Source: Neoalteromonas flava (GTDB lineage: Bacteria > Pseudomonadota > Gammaproteobacteria > Enterobacterales > Alteromonadaceae). Taken from it: a stretch of 64,000 bases of DNA. Positions 56,901-64,000 of this stretch are shown in pieces. A program made the position numbers and the translations under genes. The stretch covers positions 744,001 to 808,000 of the forward strand of contig NZ_PEAX01000001.1 of NCBI RefSeq assembly GCF_002807685.1, read 5' to 3'. The stretch's first letter is position 1, and the number at the start of each line of letters is the position of its first letter. The notes under the pieces are model-generated. The model was given only the letters and a program-made list of their open reading frames with translations, was not told the origin of the DNA and ran no database searches.

Positions 56901-57728
56901 CGCCAACAGCTTTTCGGGTAACTCTTTCATCACGCGATCGTAATGAGTCAGCTCATAGCGCGGATGGATAGCCGACAGTTTTACTGATATACCAGGGCTC
57001 TTACGCGGCCCTCGGCCAGCGGCTGCTTTACCTATGGCATGAATGGCAGTTTCGTAAGCTTCGTAATACCGCTGCGCATCTTTACTATTGCGAGCACCTT
57101 CGCCAAGCATATCGTATGAATAGGCATAGCCTTTCTTTTCTTTCTCAGTAGCCCGCTTGATGGCATCTTCAATCGATTCACCCATCACGAACTGACGGCC
57201 CATCACTTTCATGGCGATATTCATTGCACGCCGGATCACTGGCTCCCCCATGCGGCCCATGGTCTTTTTCAGTAGGTTAAACTGGTCACTTTTAGAGCGA
57301 TCAGCATAGTTCACCATGTTACCGGTTAGCAGTAGCCCCCACGAAGATGCATTCACAAATAACGAGTCACTATTGCCCAAATGCGGAGCCCATTGTCCGC
57401 GTGACAATTTGTCGCGGATCAACGATTCTTGATTCGATTTATCCGGCACGCGCAGTAGCGCTTCCGCCAAACACATCAACACCACACCTTCGGAAGTGGA
57501 CAGAGAATACTCGTTAAGTAAGGCATCTACGCCACCATGTCCTTGCTGCTCTTTGCGGATCTGCAACACCAATTTTCTGGCGCGATCCCAAGCACGACTC
57601 CTTGCACGCATATTGATCTCGGCCTCAGGCAGAATAAAGTCAATGGCTTTATCCTCATCAATCCTGTGGTAATCGCGGATCACTTGGCGCAATGGCGTCG
57701 TGGTACAAAGTTCATCAGAAAACAGCAT
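53931..57728 (-). CDS. putA: Bifunctional proline dehydrogenase/P5C dehydrogenase PutA
   Basis: A 1265-residue flavoenzyme that oxidises proline to glutamate in two steps at the inner membrane. Residues about 75-480 are the proline dehydrogenase barrel (LMCLAEALLRVPDK, VRLVKGAYWDSEIK), 560-1030 the aldehyde dehydrogenase (catalytic Cys in GFQSAGQRCSALRV; ETGGQNCMIV), and the last 200 residues resemble the C-terminal lid domain. The N-terminal ribbon-helix-helix DNA-binding domain of E. coli PutA is absent, so this copy cannot repress its own promoter. It is transcribed alone. Confidence 0.95.
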   Translation of the reverse strand: MLFSDELCTTTPLRQVIRDYHRIDEDKAIDFILPEAEINMRARSRAWDRARKLVLQIRKEQQGHGGVDALLNEYSLSTSEGVVLMCLAEALLRVPDKSNQESLIRDKLSRGQWAPHLGNSDSLFVNASSWGLLLTGNMVNYADRSKSDQFNLLKKTMGRMGEPVIRRAMNIAMKVMGRQFVMGESIEDAIKRATEKEKKGYAYSYDMLGEGARNSKDAQRYYEAYETAIHAIGKAAAGRGPRKSPGISVKLSAIHPRYELTHYDRVMKELPEKLLALCLLAKQYDIGLTVDAEESERLDISLDIIEKVFADPQLEDWSGFGLAVQAYQKRAIHVIEWLRDLTLKHNRQLMVRLVKGAYWDSEIKVSQQAGVEHYPVFTRKSSTDVSYHACANRLLAYRDTIYPQFATHNAYTASVIIELAGGDHSGFEFQCLHGMGDTLYDSVVSDEGIQCRIYAPVGDHEDLLAYLVRRLLENGANSSFVNAIIDDKKPVESLLEDPVERTQRLDERVNTKITMPADLYAPSRVNSRGLDIAEFNQIVPLKLGVERAANEYRIDGELPEGAVAVRNPADLNHVVGYHIYDTPEQMLTKLGKVSDGYAKWSETPVSERAEILNLIADALERHRDELIALCMLEAGKVTQDGIDEIREAVDFCRYYAVQIQEVSKDERLLSRGVVLAISPWNFPLAIFLGQVVAALAAGNTVIAKPAEQTALIARRAVEIMYGVGLPEDALQLVVATGQPVGETLLPDERVSAVMFTGSTQTATLISRTLAKRSGAQVPLIAETGGQNCMIVDSTALPEQVVDDVVHSGFQSAGQRCSALRVMFVQEDIADDVIEMLSGAMQELEIGDPTWLHTDVGPVIDEKALKTLQAHTQKMADQAKLIYQTELNDELAAKGHFFAPTLYEIPSLDVLEKEVFGPIVHIVRFKSKDLDNVVEQINQLGYGLTLGVHSRIEERANYIAARAKVGNVYINRNMIGAIVGVQPFGGRGLSGTGPKAGGPNYLPRLLLERKTPAEIWYASDDSRKIDFGSADDHYSSVVELMQAATKAEDKWRLTSLNDRLSYIRQMLAQLAKEDVSNRYVDELDTTLASARKQLTLIEKMLKKHTQLPGPTGESNELRLEPRGVILGYGDSSVTFEYWVLSLVTALATGNTMVAVVSDAYYAEIEAIKGYLVDAGAPASILQIARTQHLTQLLADPALNAVVVDSQNNHNEFFCAQLAQREGPILPVITSEYMDNLIIRLMTEKTISIDTTASGGNTSLMTLVDDD

Positions 57729-57796
57729 AGGTGCCTCATCATATGGTTGATTTGGGCGCCACGATAACGCTGAACGCCCAAGAAAAAAAGAGTCTC

Positions 57797-57825
57797 GGTA
57801 AAAACTTGCTACGCAAAAGTGTCAA
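57797..57825 (-). promoter_or_regulatory. Candidate sigma-70 promoter of putA
   Basis: On the minus strand TTGACA (57825-57820) is a perfect -35 box; TTTACC or TTTTAC follows after 16-17 bases as a poor -10. The pair lies about 70-95 bases upstream of the putA ATG. A weak -10 would fit activator dependence. Confidence 0.35.
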
Positions 57826-58212
57826 TTAACGATTACCCTATTTTAGAGACAGCATGCATAGCGTGATTTATAGCCATTACGGCTTGGCTACAGCGAGCTA
57901 AATTTATTCTGGCAAGACTGGCTGATGAGCCCCAAAACCTAGCGTTAATGAACCAAACAGTGCGACTCTGTCTAATTAGAATACGGAGTAAAAGTGCTAT
58001 TCTTTACTTATCAGTCAAATCTGATCGGTCGATGTTGAGCTCTAAGAGCTATCTTCTTGACGGCTGGATTCGAAAACGCGCGGCGATAGGACGCGAGTGG
58101 CTCGTTTCGCGACTGTCTATCCGGCGGAGTTCGCCCGTGGAATAGGTAGCATTGATAATAAAGCTGTGCCATAAACTTTACGTCAACCAGCTACACTAAA
58201 GTTTGATAGTGA

Positions 58213-58295
58213 GAGCAATTTGAGCAGCGATAAAGCTTGCTGCGGGCGCTAGGCTTAGCGAGTTCGTCTTTGAACTCAGTTCTGTGCAATTGCTC
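58213..58295 (+). ncRNA. Candidate structured RNA with a four-way junction
   Basis: GAGCAATT (58213-58220) pairs perfectly with AATTGCTC (58288-58295). Between them lie three separate hairpins: GCAGC/GCTGC (58224-58228 with 58239-58243), CGCTA/TAGCG (58247-58251 with 58256-58260, GGCT loop) and AGTTC/GAACT (58261-58265 with 58272-58276). The 83-base cloverleaf is not a tRNA: there is no T-loop or anticodon arm of correct size. It lies 94 bases before the downstream ATG, so it could be a leader element or an independent RNA. Transcription is not shown. Confidence 0.35.
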
Positions 58296-58342
58296 AAACG
58301 GTGCATCAACGTATGGTTAGTCAGGTTGATTGTTGAATAACA

Positions 58343-58366
58343 GGATAGTTGGATAGTTGGATAGTT
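58343..58366. repeat. Tandem repeat, three copies of an 8-base unit
   Basis: GGATAGTT occurs three times in perfect tandem, ending 23 bases before the start codon of the TIGR03545 gene. Copy number could vary by slippage and would change leader length or spacing. Three copies is short for a phase-variable locus. Confidence 0.85.
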
Positions 58367-58389
58367 AATACAGAGTCAATATTGTAAGG

Positions 58390-60099
58390 ATGAATATGAA
58401 AACATTTCGTAATGCACTAATAGGTCTATTGATAGTTATCATCGCCGGGTATTTTCTGTTTGCCGACTGGTTGATCAAAACCATCGCCGAAGAAGAAATT
58501 GGCAAAGCTTATGGTGCCGAAGTGAATATTGGCGCAGTTAGCCACTCCTTGTTCCCGACCACCATCACCTTTAGCGATATTCAATTGACTGATCCAATAC
58601 AACCCACCACCAATAAAGTTGCAGTGCAGCAAGCCTTTGCCGACGTTGAGTTTGGCCCTTTGCTCAGCAAAAAATTGATCGCCAACGAAGTGAATATTGA
58701 TGGCGTCGCATTTGGTACTGCGCGCGCATCTGCCGGTGCCGTGTATCGCCAACCAGAGCCCGCCGGTAACTTTGGTTTTCCGAGTTTAGAAGACGTGCCG
58801 AGCGTGGATGAATTACTGCAAAACTCACCGTTAAAAACCACGGCAGCGGTAACACAAGCGCAACAGACGGTACAGAAGCATGAAGCCATTTTAAAGGAAC
58901 AATTCGAAGCCCTGCCCAGTAAGGCGCGGATCGACGAATACAAAGCACAAATAAAAGCGCTACAAGCGCAAGATCTCAAAGATCCACAGGCAATGCTGCA
59001 AGCTAAAAATCAGTTTGATCAACTAAAAGAACAAATACGCGCCGACAAAACCCAACTAGAAAGCTTTACAACGGCTGTGCAAGCAGCCAAGGAAGACCTA
59101 AGCGCAGCAAAAACTGCATTAAGCCAAGCCAGTAAAGAGGATTATCAGTTACTGCAAGGTTTGGTAGGCGGAGACCAAGCGGCACTGGCGCAAATTACCC
59201 AAAGCTTGTTCGGCGAAAAGGCCGCCCAATATACCCAATATATTACCTTGGCGATCCAAACCCTGGCCCCCATGTTAAGCGGTGAAAGCGCCGCTGAAGA
59301 GACACCCAAAGAGATTCCCGCCGATGGCTTACCGAATGTATGGATCAAGCAAGCGCGGGCTTCAGTGCTCGTCAATGGAGAATCCATTGCGAGCGAATGG
59401 CGCAATATCACCGATCAACACGCATTGGTGAATGGCCCCACTGAATTTGTCATTGATGCCGCGCAAAGCGCTTTATGGCAAGTATTTTCAACGTCTGGGC
59501 AATTCGCGGTTACCGCCGATGGTGTCAACGCTGAGCAACAGTGGTCGATTAAAGGCATTAATCTCAAAGATTTAAACCTGTCGGACAGTCAACGCATGAG
59601 TGCTCAGATCTTGTCAGCGCTCGCCACCACAACGGGTCAACTCAGTGTGATCAATAGTCAACTGGACGGCACCGGTTCGATTGATTTAGCTCAATTAAGC
59701 ATGGCCCTCACGGGGAGTGACGATTTTACCTCCGCAGTGGCCAGCGCCATGGATGATATTTCAGCGCTATCGATGCGGTTAAATTTAAGTGGTGATTTAC
59801 AATCGCCTAACTTCAGTTTGCGGTCGGATTTAGATCGTCAGTTAATGAGCGCGATTGCCACAAGCTTCAGTCAGGATGAAACTGGCAAGCTGGCCGAGTT
59901 ACGCAATAAATTAGAAGCCAAAACGGCGGATTCGTTGGGTGATACCAGTGGCCTCCTCAGTCAACTGACGGGCTGGCAAGACCAAACAGCGGGACAAAGC
60001 GCTACGCTCAACGAACTCTTGGCTGCGCCGCTGAATAACGCGGTGGAAAAAAAGAAAAACGAGTTGTTAGATAAACTTAAAGGCAAACTGGGCGGCTAA
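58390..60099 (+). CDS. TIGR03545 family membrane-anchored protein
   Basis: A 569-residue protein with an N-terminal anchor helix (about residues 8-26) and a large periplasmic body. The start resembles AsmA-like proteins (EEEIGKAYGAEVNIGAVSHSLFP), the middle about 150-260 is a long Ala/Gln/Lys coiled coil, and the ending has LLSQLTGWQ and an alternating Lys tail. This fits the uncharacterised TIGR03545 family. AsmA relatives work in lipid transport between the membranes; that is only an inference. SD AAGGA precedes the ATG. Confidence 0.72.
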   Translation: MNMKTFRNALIGLLIVIIAGYFLFADWLIKTIAEEEIGKAYGAEVNIGAVSHSLFPTTITFSDIQLTDPIQPTTNKVAVQQAFADVEFGPLLSKKLIANEVNIDGVAFGTARASAGAVYRQPEPAGNFGFPSLEDVPSVDELLQNSPLKTTAAVTQAQQTVQKHEAILKEQFEALPSKARIDEYKAQIKALQAQDLKDPQAMLQAKNQFDQLKEQIRADKTQLESFTTAVQAAKEDLSAAKTALSQASKEDYQLLQGLVGGDQAALAQITQSLFGEKAAQYTQYITLAIQTLAPMLSGESAAEETPKEIPADGLPNVWIKQARASVLVNGESIASEWRNITDQHALVNGPTEFVIDAAQSALWQVFSTSGQFAVTADGVNAEQQWSIKGINLKDLNLSDSQRMSAQILSALATTTGQLSVINSQLDGTGSIDLAQLSMALTGSDDFTSAVASAMDDISALSMRLNLSGDLQSPNFSLRSDLDRQLMSAIATSFSQDETGKLAELRNKLEAKTADSLGDTSGLLSQLTGWQDQTAGQSATLNELLAAPLNNAVEKKKNELLDKLKGKLGG

Positions 60100-60168
60100 C
60101 GCCCGTCACCTCTTGCTTGCACGATAAATCACGGCATAATGGCAACATTCGATTAATTGAGGTTGCCT

Positions 60169-60456
60169 ATGTCGCGCGATAAAGTGATCCCGCTAATACT
60201 GTTGGTATTATTGGCTGCGTTACAGTATCGCCTGTGGTTTGGTAAACACAGCATCCCCGACCTTTGGGAACTACAAAGTAAAATCGATGAGCAAGTTCAA
60301 CAAAACGCTAACCTTACCCAACGCAATGAACTGCTCAAGGCAGACATCAATGACCTCAAAATTGGTTTGGAAGCCATAGAAGAGCGCGCTCGTAATGAGC
60401 TTGGTCTGATCAAGCAAGGTGAAACTTTCTATCGTATCCTTCCCGCTGAGCAATAA
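60169..60456 (+). CDS. ftsB: Cell division protein FtsB
   Basis: A 95-residue bitopic divisome protein: transmembrane helix at residues 5-22 (VIPLILLVLLAALQYRLW), then a periplasmic coiled coil (LQSKIDEQVQQNANLTQRNELLK) and the conserved end ARNELGLIKQGETFYRI, which binds FtsL and FtsQ. The ATG at 60169 with GAGGT upstream is chosen over a TTG at 60157. ispD follows after 2 bases, the conserved gammaproteobacterial order. Confidence 0.95.
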   Translation: MSRDKVIPLILLVLLAALQYRLWFGKHSIPDLWELQSKIDEQVQQNANLTQRNELLKADINDLKIGLEAIEERARNELGLIKQGETFYRILPAEQ

Positions 60457-60458
60457 GT

Positions 60459-61184
60459 ATGAATGAGCGTTTTCCAGTAGTTATTCCTGCCGCGGGAGTG
60501 GGTAAGCGTATGCAGGCCGATCGCCCTAAGCAGTACTTGCTGCTTAATGGTGAGCCGTTATTGGCACACACGCTTAAGAAACTGCTAGCGCATCCTAAAT
60601 TGGGGCAATTATTTTTGGTCGTCAATGATGACGATGGTTATGTGGATGAGTTAAACCTAGCGCAAGAACCGCGCATCACCCGCGTCAGTGGTGGCAGCGA
60701 ACGGGTTGATAGTGTGCTGAATGGACTGCGTGCTGTCGCGCAGCACGCAAAAGCTAATGAGTGGGTTTTGGTGCACGATGCAGCGCGCCCTTGCGTGTCA
60801 GCAACTGACATTGATGCTCTGATCCAACACGTCACACACCACCAGCAAGGCGGGATCCTTGCTTACCCGGTGCGCGACACGATGAAGCAAGCCAGCGCTG
60901 ATCAACCCAATCTCGTCGCGCAGACCCAACCGCGCGAACATTTATGGCATGCGCTTACGCCGCAAATGTTTCGTCTAGATGAGCTCACACGTGCGATTGA
61001 GCAAGGGCTAGCACAGGGCGCAAGCATAACTGATGAGGCTTCCGCGATGGAGCAGGCAGGCTACAGAGTAAGTTTAGTCGAAGGCTGCGTAAGCAATATT
61101 AAAGTCACTCGCCCGCCTGATTTAGCCTTGGCAGAATTTTATTTAACTGATTACACCCCCGCAGATAAGAAGGTACAACAGTAG
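60459..61184 (+). CDS. ispD: 2-C-methyl-D-erythritol 4-phosphate cytidylyltransferase
   Basis: A 241-residue enzyme of the non-mevalonate isoprenoid pathway that couples CTP to MEP. The nucleotide-binding motif [18 protein letters not shown] is at residues 8-25 (PAAGVGKRM), VHDAARPCV and [11 protein letters not shown] are the other conserved blocks. ispF begins one base after its stop, so the two successive pathway steps (IspE acts between them) are co-expressed. Confidence 0.97.
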   Translation: MNERFPVVIPAAGVGKRMQADRPKQYLLLNGEPLLAHTLKKLLAHPKLGQLFLVVNDDDGYVDELNLAQEPRITRVSGGSERVDSVLNGLRAVAQHAKANEWVLVHDAARPCVSATDIDALIQHVTHHQQGGILAYPVRDTMKQASADQPNLVAQTQPREHLWHALTPQMFRLDELTRAIEQGLAQGASITDEASAMEQAGYRVSLVEGCVSNIKVTRPPDLALAEFYLTDYTPADKKVQQ

Positions 61185-61185
61185 T

Positions 61186-61662
61186 ATGCGTATTGGTCAC
61201 GGTTTTGACGTTCATAAATTTGGTGGCGAAGGCCCAATCACCATTGGCGGTGTAAGCATTGATTATCCGCAAGGATTGCTAGCGCACTCCGACGGTGACG
61301 TTTTGCTGCATGCATTGTGCGATGCACTGCTTGGCGCAGCGGCTTTGGGGGATATTGGTAAACACTTCCCCGATACCGACGCAGCCTACGCCAATGCCGA
61401 TTCGCGGGTATTATTGCGTCATGTAGTGGGTCTGCTTGCCGAGCGAGGCTTCCAGCTGTGCAATGCAGATATGACTATCGTGGCTCAAGCACCCAAAATG
61501 GCCAGCCATATTGACGCGATGCGCGCCCACATCGCAGCGGATTGTCAGGTTGAACTGGATGCCATCAATGTCAAAGCCACTACTACTGAAAAGCTCGGTT
61601 ATACCGGTCGCAAAGAAGGCATTGCTTGTCATGCTGTGGTGTTAATTGAGCGTATCGCATGA
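61186..61662 (+). CDS. ispF: 2-C-methyl-D-erythritol 2,4-cyclodiphosphate synthase
   Basis: A 158-residue trimeric zinc enzyme that cyclises CDP-ME 2-phosphate. The metal ligands are in [11 protein letters not shown] (Asp8, His10) and [19 protein letters not shown] (His near 42), with the late motif [20 protein letters not shown]. Its stop overlaps the truD ATG as ATGA, indicating translational coupling. Confidence 0.97.
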   Translation: MRIGHGFDVHKFGGEGPITIGGVSIDYPQGLLAHSDGDVLLHALCDALLGAAALGDIGKHFPDTDAAYANADSRVLLRHVVGLLAERGFQLCNADMTIVAQAPKMASHIDAMRAHIAADCQVELDAINVKATTTEKLGYTGRKEGIACHAVVLIERIA

Positions 61663-62714
61663 GTCTAACACTCGCTACCGATTGGTATTATTTACATGGT
61701 AAACCCCAAGCCTCAGCTCGCTTTAAGGCCATTGCCGACGATTTTATTGTGACTGAAGAACTGGGTTATGCGACCAGTGGTGAAGGTGAACACATTTTCT
61801 TGTGGGTCGAAAAGCAAGACCTAAATACCGCATTTGTGGCTGAAGCTCTGGCTAAATTTACTGGGCTACCGCTACGAGCCGTAAGCTACGCAGGGCGCAA
61901 AGACAAGTTTGCCCTAACCCAGCAATGGTTTGGCGTACATATGCCGGGTAATCAACAACTGGATTGGAGTGCGTTTTCGCTGCCCGGTGCGCGCATTCTG
62001 GATAACCAACGGCATCATAAAAAGTTGCGTACCGGACAGTTAAAAGGCAATCGTTTTACTATCCGTCTGCGCGACCTCACTGACATGCCCTGGGCTTTGG
62101 AGCGCGCAGCATTGATTAAAGCGTATGGCGCGCCAAACTACTTTGCCGAGCAGCGCTTTGGCGTGGTGCGTGGCAGCGATGGTCAACTGCACACGGGCGG
62201 CAATCTTGCCATGGCACAGCGCATGATGGACGGTGAAACCATTCGCAATCGAAATAAGCGCTCAATGGCAATATCTGCATTACGCAGTTGGTTATTCAAT
62301 CATGTCGTCTCTGCTCGCATCAATGCAGACTGTTATGATGAAATCCTCGCCGGTGATGCGATGCAATTAAGCGGCAGTAATAGCTTTTTCATTGTACCCG
62401 CTGTCGATGAGACGCTGCGCCAACGCTTAAGCGAAGGGGACATTGCCATTACTGCGCCGTTGGCGGGCAAAGGTAAATGGCTCACTCAGGATGCTGCTGA
62501 GGAATTTGAACAGCAATCGTGTCGTAACTTCCAACCCGTACTGGATACATTAACCGCGCTTGACTTGAAACAAGAAAGGCGCGCCATAAGCCTGCGCCCC
62601 GAGAACTTTGAATGGGACGTGGATGGAAACGATTTGTGCCTACAATTAAGTTTACCCGCGGGTTGCTATGCGACTGCAGTGATCCGCGAACTGGTGAATG
62701 TGGAGGAAGGCTAG
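61659..62714 (+). CDS. truD: tRNA pseudouridine(13) synthase
   Basis: A 351-residue TruD that converts U13 of tRNA-Glu to pseudouridine. The catalytic Asp is in [15 protein letters not shown] (residues about 80-94); [16 protein letters not shown] and [13 protein letters not shown] are also typical, and the inserted TRUD domain occupies roughly residues 150-300. It is between ispF and surE in the conserved order. surE follows after one base. Confidence 0.95.
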   Translation: MSLTLATDWYYLHGKPQASARFKAIADDFIVTEELGYATSGEGEHIFLWVEKQDLNTAFVAEALAKFTGLPLRAVSYAGRKDKFALTQQWFGVHMPGNQQLDWSAFSLPGARILDNQRHHKKLRTGQLKGNRFTIRLRDLTDMPWALERAALIKAYGAPNYFAEQRFGVVRGSDGQLHTGGNLAMAQRMMDGETIRNRNKRSMAISALRSWLFNHVVSARINADCYDEILAGDAMQLSGSNSFFIVPAVDETLRQRLSEGDIAITAPLAGKGKWLTQDAAEEFEQQSCRNFQPVLDTLTALDLKQERRAISLRPENFEWDVDGNDLCLQLSLPAGCYATAVIRELVNVEEG

Positions 62715-62715
62715 C

Positions 62716-63465
62716 ATGCGTATTTTATTAAGTAACGACGATGGGGTTTTCGCGCAAGGACTGCATGTAATGTATGAAGCCTTGAGTCAGGAGCATGAAG
62801 TGACGGTAATCGCTCCCGATCGCAATTGCAGTGGCGCCAGTAACGCGCTTTCGCTGCATTCTCCGCTGCGTATCGAGGCCATGAAGAACGGTTTTTATGC
62901 AGTCAATGGTACCCCTTCCGATTGTGTACACTTGGGGGTCAATTGCTTCTTAGAGGAAGAACCTGATTTAGTTGTTTCCGGTATCAACCATGGTGCCAAT
63001 TTGGGTGATGATGTGGTCTACTCTGGTACGGTGGCGGCTGCTACTGAAGGCCGCTATATGGGCTTACCGGCACTTGCAGTATCGCTAACCAGTAAAAGTG
63101 GTGAGTACTTTACTACCGCCGCTCAGGTCGTGGTAGATGTGATCCGCCAGTTGTAACAGCACCCGTTACCGGCTAATCAAATTCTGAACATTAACGTGCC
63201 CAACGTCCCCTTTGAACAGCTCAAAGGTACCCAAGTCACGCGCCAAGGCCGGCGACATCGCGCCGAAACCATGGTTAAAGATAATGATCCCTTTGGGCGG
63301 ACGATTTATTGGTATGGTAAAGTGGGCGAAGAACAAGATGCCGGACCGGGTACCGATTTTCATGCGATTGCTAACGGATTTTGTTCGATCACGCCACTCA
63401 GCGTAGATATGACCGCCTATCAAAGCATTGAAGATATGAAAGAATGGTTGAACAAATCGCGCTGA
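62716..63465 (+). pseudogene. surE: surE, interrupted by an in-frame TAA stop
   Basis: SurE is a survival-protein nucleotidase (5'/3'-nucleotidase, exopolyphosphatase). The first 146 codons hold the metal site NDDG and all active-site motifs ([31 protein letters not shown]). A TAA at 63154-63156 then interrupts the reading frame, and the same frame continues without a shift through LNINVP and GPGTDFHAI to a TGA at 63463-63465. Intact length would be 249 residues, normal for SurE. A single C-to-T change in CAA would explain it. The 146-residue product lacks the C-terminal oligomerisation part, so loss or change of function is likely. Confidence 0.85.
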
Positions 63466-63517
63466 AACCAGACAATAGCCGAATAATAACGATAACAAAC
63501 CACACAGTACGACGCAC

Positions 63518-64000
63518 ATGAGATCGAGTTCACGCAAAGGAGAGGCACTAGCCCAACTGCTAGTCCAAGAGGGGATCACCAATAATCAGGTGTTAAACGC
63601 CATCGCCGGTACCCCACGGGATTACTTTCTACCCGATGCTCTCAAGCACAAAGCCTATCAGAACACGGCCTTGCCAATTGGCCAAGGGCAAACAATCTCG
63701 CAACCGTACATAGTGGCACGTATGACCGAGCTATTATTGGCCGCCCCGAATAACGCTAGTAGCGTGCTGGAAATTGGTACAGGCTCTGGCTACCAAACCG
63801 CTATTCTGGCCCAACTCTTTGCCAAGGTTTACTCGGTAGAACGCATCAAATCGCTGCAGTTCCAAGCAAAACGCCGCATGAACCACTTAAATTTACACAA
63901 TATTGCAATGAAGCATGGTGATGGTTGGCAAGGCTGGGGCAGCAAAGGCCCCTTTGATGCGATCATCGTAACCGCCGCGGCAAGTTCACTCCCCCAAGCA
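63518..64000 (+). CDS. pcm: Protein-L-isoaspartate O-methyltransferase (partial, cut by window edge)
   Basis: The first 161 residues are visible and the gene runs off the right edge. The start [20 protein letters not shown], then PRDYFLP, the substrate loop [15 protein letters not shown] and the SAM-binding motif [15 protein letters not shown] identify Pcm, which methylates isoaspartyl residues to start repair of damaged proteins. It follows the broken surE by about 50 bases; the two are normally a stress-survival pair ahead of nlpD-rpoS. Here pcm has its own plausible start, so it need not be lost with surE. Confidence 0.93.
   Translation, partial: MRSSSRKGEALAQLLVQEGITNNQVLNAIAGTPRDYFLPDALKHKAYQNTALPIGQGQTISQPYIVARMTELLLAAPNNASSVLEIGTGSGYQTAILAQLFAKVYSVERIKSLQFQAKRRMNHLNLHNIAMKHGDGWQGWGSKGPFDAIIVTAAASSLPQA

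Larger units (their letters stand above)
57729..58389. other. 661-base non-coding gap with structured DNA
   Basis: The longest gap in the window, between divergent putA and the TIGR03545 gene. No convincing coding frame is present; a 65-codon open frame at 57948-58145 has no ribosome site and atypical composition. The gap contains the putA promoter region, nested hairpins at 58085-58121 (GATAG with CTATC, CGCGA with TCGCG), an inverted repeat AAACTTTA (58173-58180) with TAAAGTTT (58197-58204), the four-way-junction candidate and an 8-base triplet repeat. It may hold a small RNA gene. Confidence 0.5.

Noticed and set aside
57948-58145. 65-codon open frame in the non-coding gap
   Set aside because: No ribosome site, no homology features and Arg/Ser-rich composition typical of chance frames; it also spans a hairpin region.
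58213-58295. tRNA gene
   Set aside because: The cloverleaf lacks a T-loop (TTCRA), a 7-base anticodon loop and a CCA-compatible acceptor, so it is not a tRNA.
63154-63156. Recoded stop codon (selenocysteine or pyrrolysine) in surE
   Set aside because: The codon is TAA, which is not used for either residue, and SurE has no catalytic role for such a residue here.

Overview
The window reads as ordinary chromosome of a mesophilic gammaproteobacterium, most likely a marine member of the Alteromonadales; the Idiomarinaceae fit best, but I infer that from gene order and protein flavour and could not run a phylogeny. Supporting signs are the syntenic blocks parE-yqiA-cpdA-yqiB-nudF/tolC, rppH-ptsP-(TSUP)-lgt-thyA and ftsB-ispD-ispF-truD-surE-pcm, the presence of mutH, rapA, epmA/epmB/efp and rlmG, and a base composition near 47-48 % GC. 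Coding density is very high. I see no rRNA, tRNA, CRISPR array, insertion sequence, integrase or prophage.

Left part (1-8.8 kb): an arsR-arsC arsenic module cut by the window edge, a periplasmic solute-binding protein, a SulP anion transporter, an AEC transporter, bolA-alkB divergent from rlmG and a secreted cyclophilin, then small accessory genes (a secreted SRPBCC-fold protein, a GNAT, a gamma-glutamylcyclotransferase-like protein). From 8.9 to 15.5 kb: a TonB-dependent receptor with three His/Asp/Glu-rich segments preceded by two tandem Zur-box-like palindromes (zinc uptake), the complete EF-P beta-lysylation set (efp, epmA, epmB), a YjfB-type small protein, small unknowns and a cold-shock protein. 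From 15.8 to 28.5 kb: an orphan sensor kinase, an unknown membrane-anchored protein tied to parE, the yqiA-cpdA-yqiB-nudF cluster divergent from tolC, a 54-residue coiled-coil protein, a voltage-gated cation channel and an orphan PEP-CTERM-type TPR lipoprotein.

From 28.7 to 41.9 kb: deaD, cysG, a transglutaminase-like secreted protein, a REC-GGDEF diguanylate cyclase, a PIN-PhoH ATPase, rapA-rluA, a DUF3530 protein and an AmpG-like transporter. From 41.9 to 49.3 kb a long minus-strand run (rppH, ptsP, TSUP permease, lgt, thyA, REC-CheC, PAS-GGDEF) links RNA decay, nitrogen PTS, lipoprotein modification, nucleotide synthesis and c-di-GMP signalling. From 49.4 to 57.7 kb: mutH, yfhL, a membrane-embedded AraC-type regulator in operon with the triphosphatase ygiF, ygiM and putA. 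The last 6 kb hold a 661-base non-coding gap with a possible four-way-junction RNA, a TIGR03545 protein, and ftsB-ispD-ispF-truD-surE-pcm.

The items most worth following are the in-frame TAA inside surE, the structured non-coding segment before the TIGR03545 gene, the calcium-channel-like selectivity filter of the voltage-gated channel, the paired Zur boxes before the His-rich receptor, and the REC-CheC/diguanylate cyclase operon. I did not find a cluster that looks like a wholly new defence or biosynthetic system.
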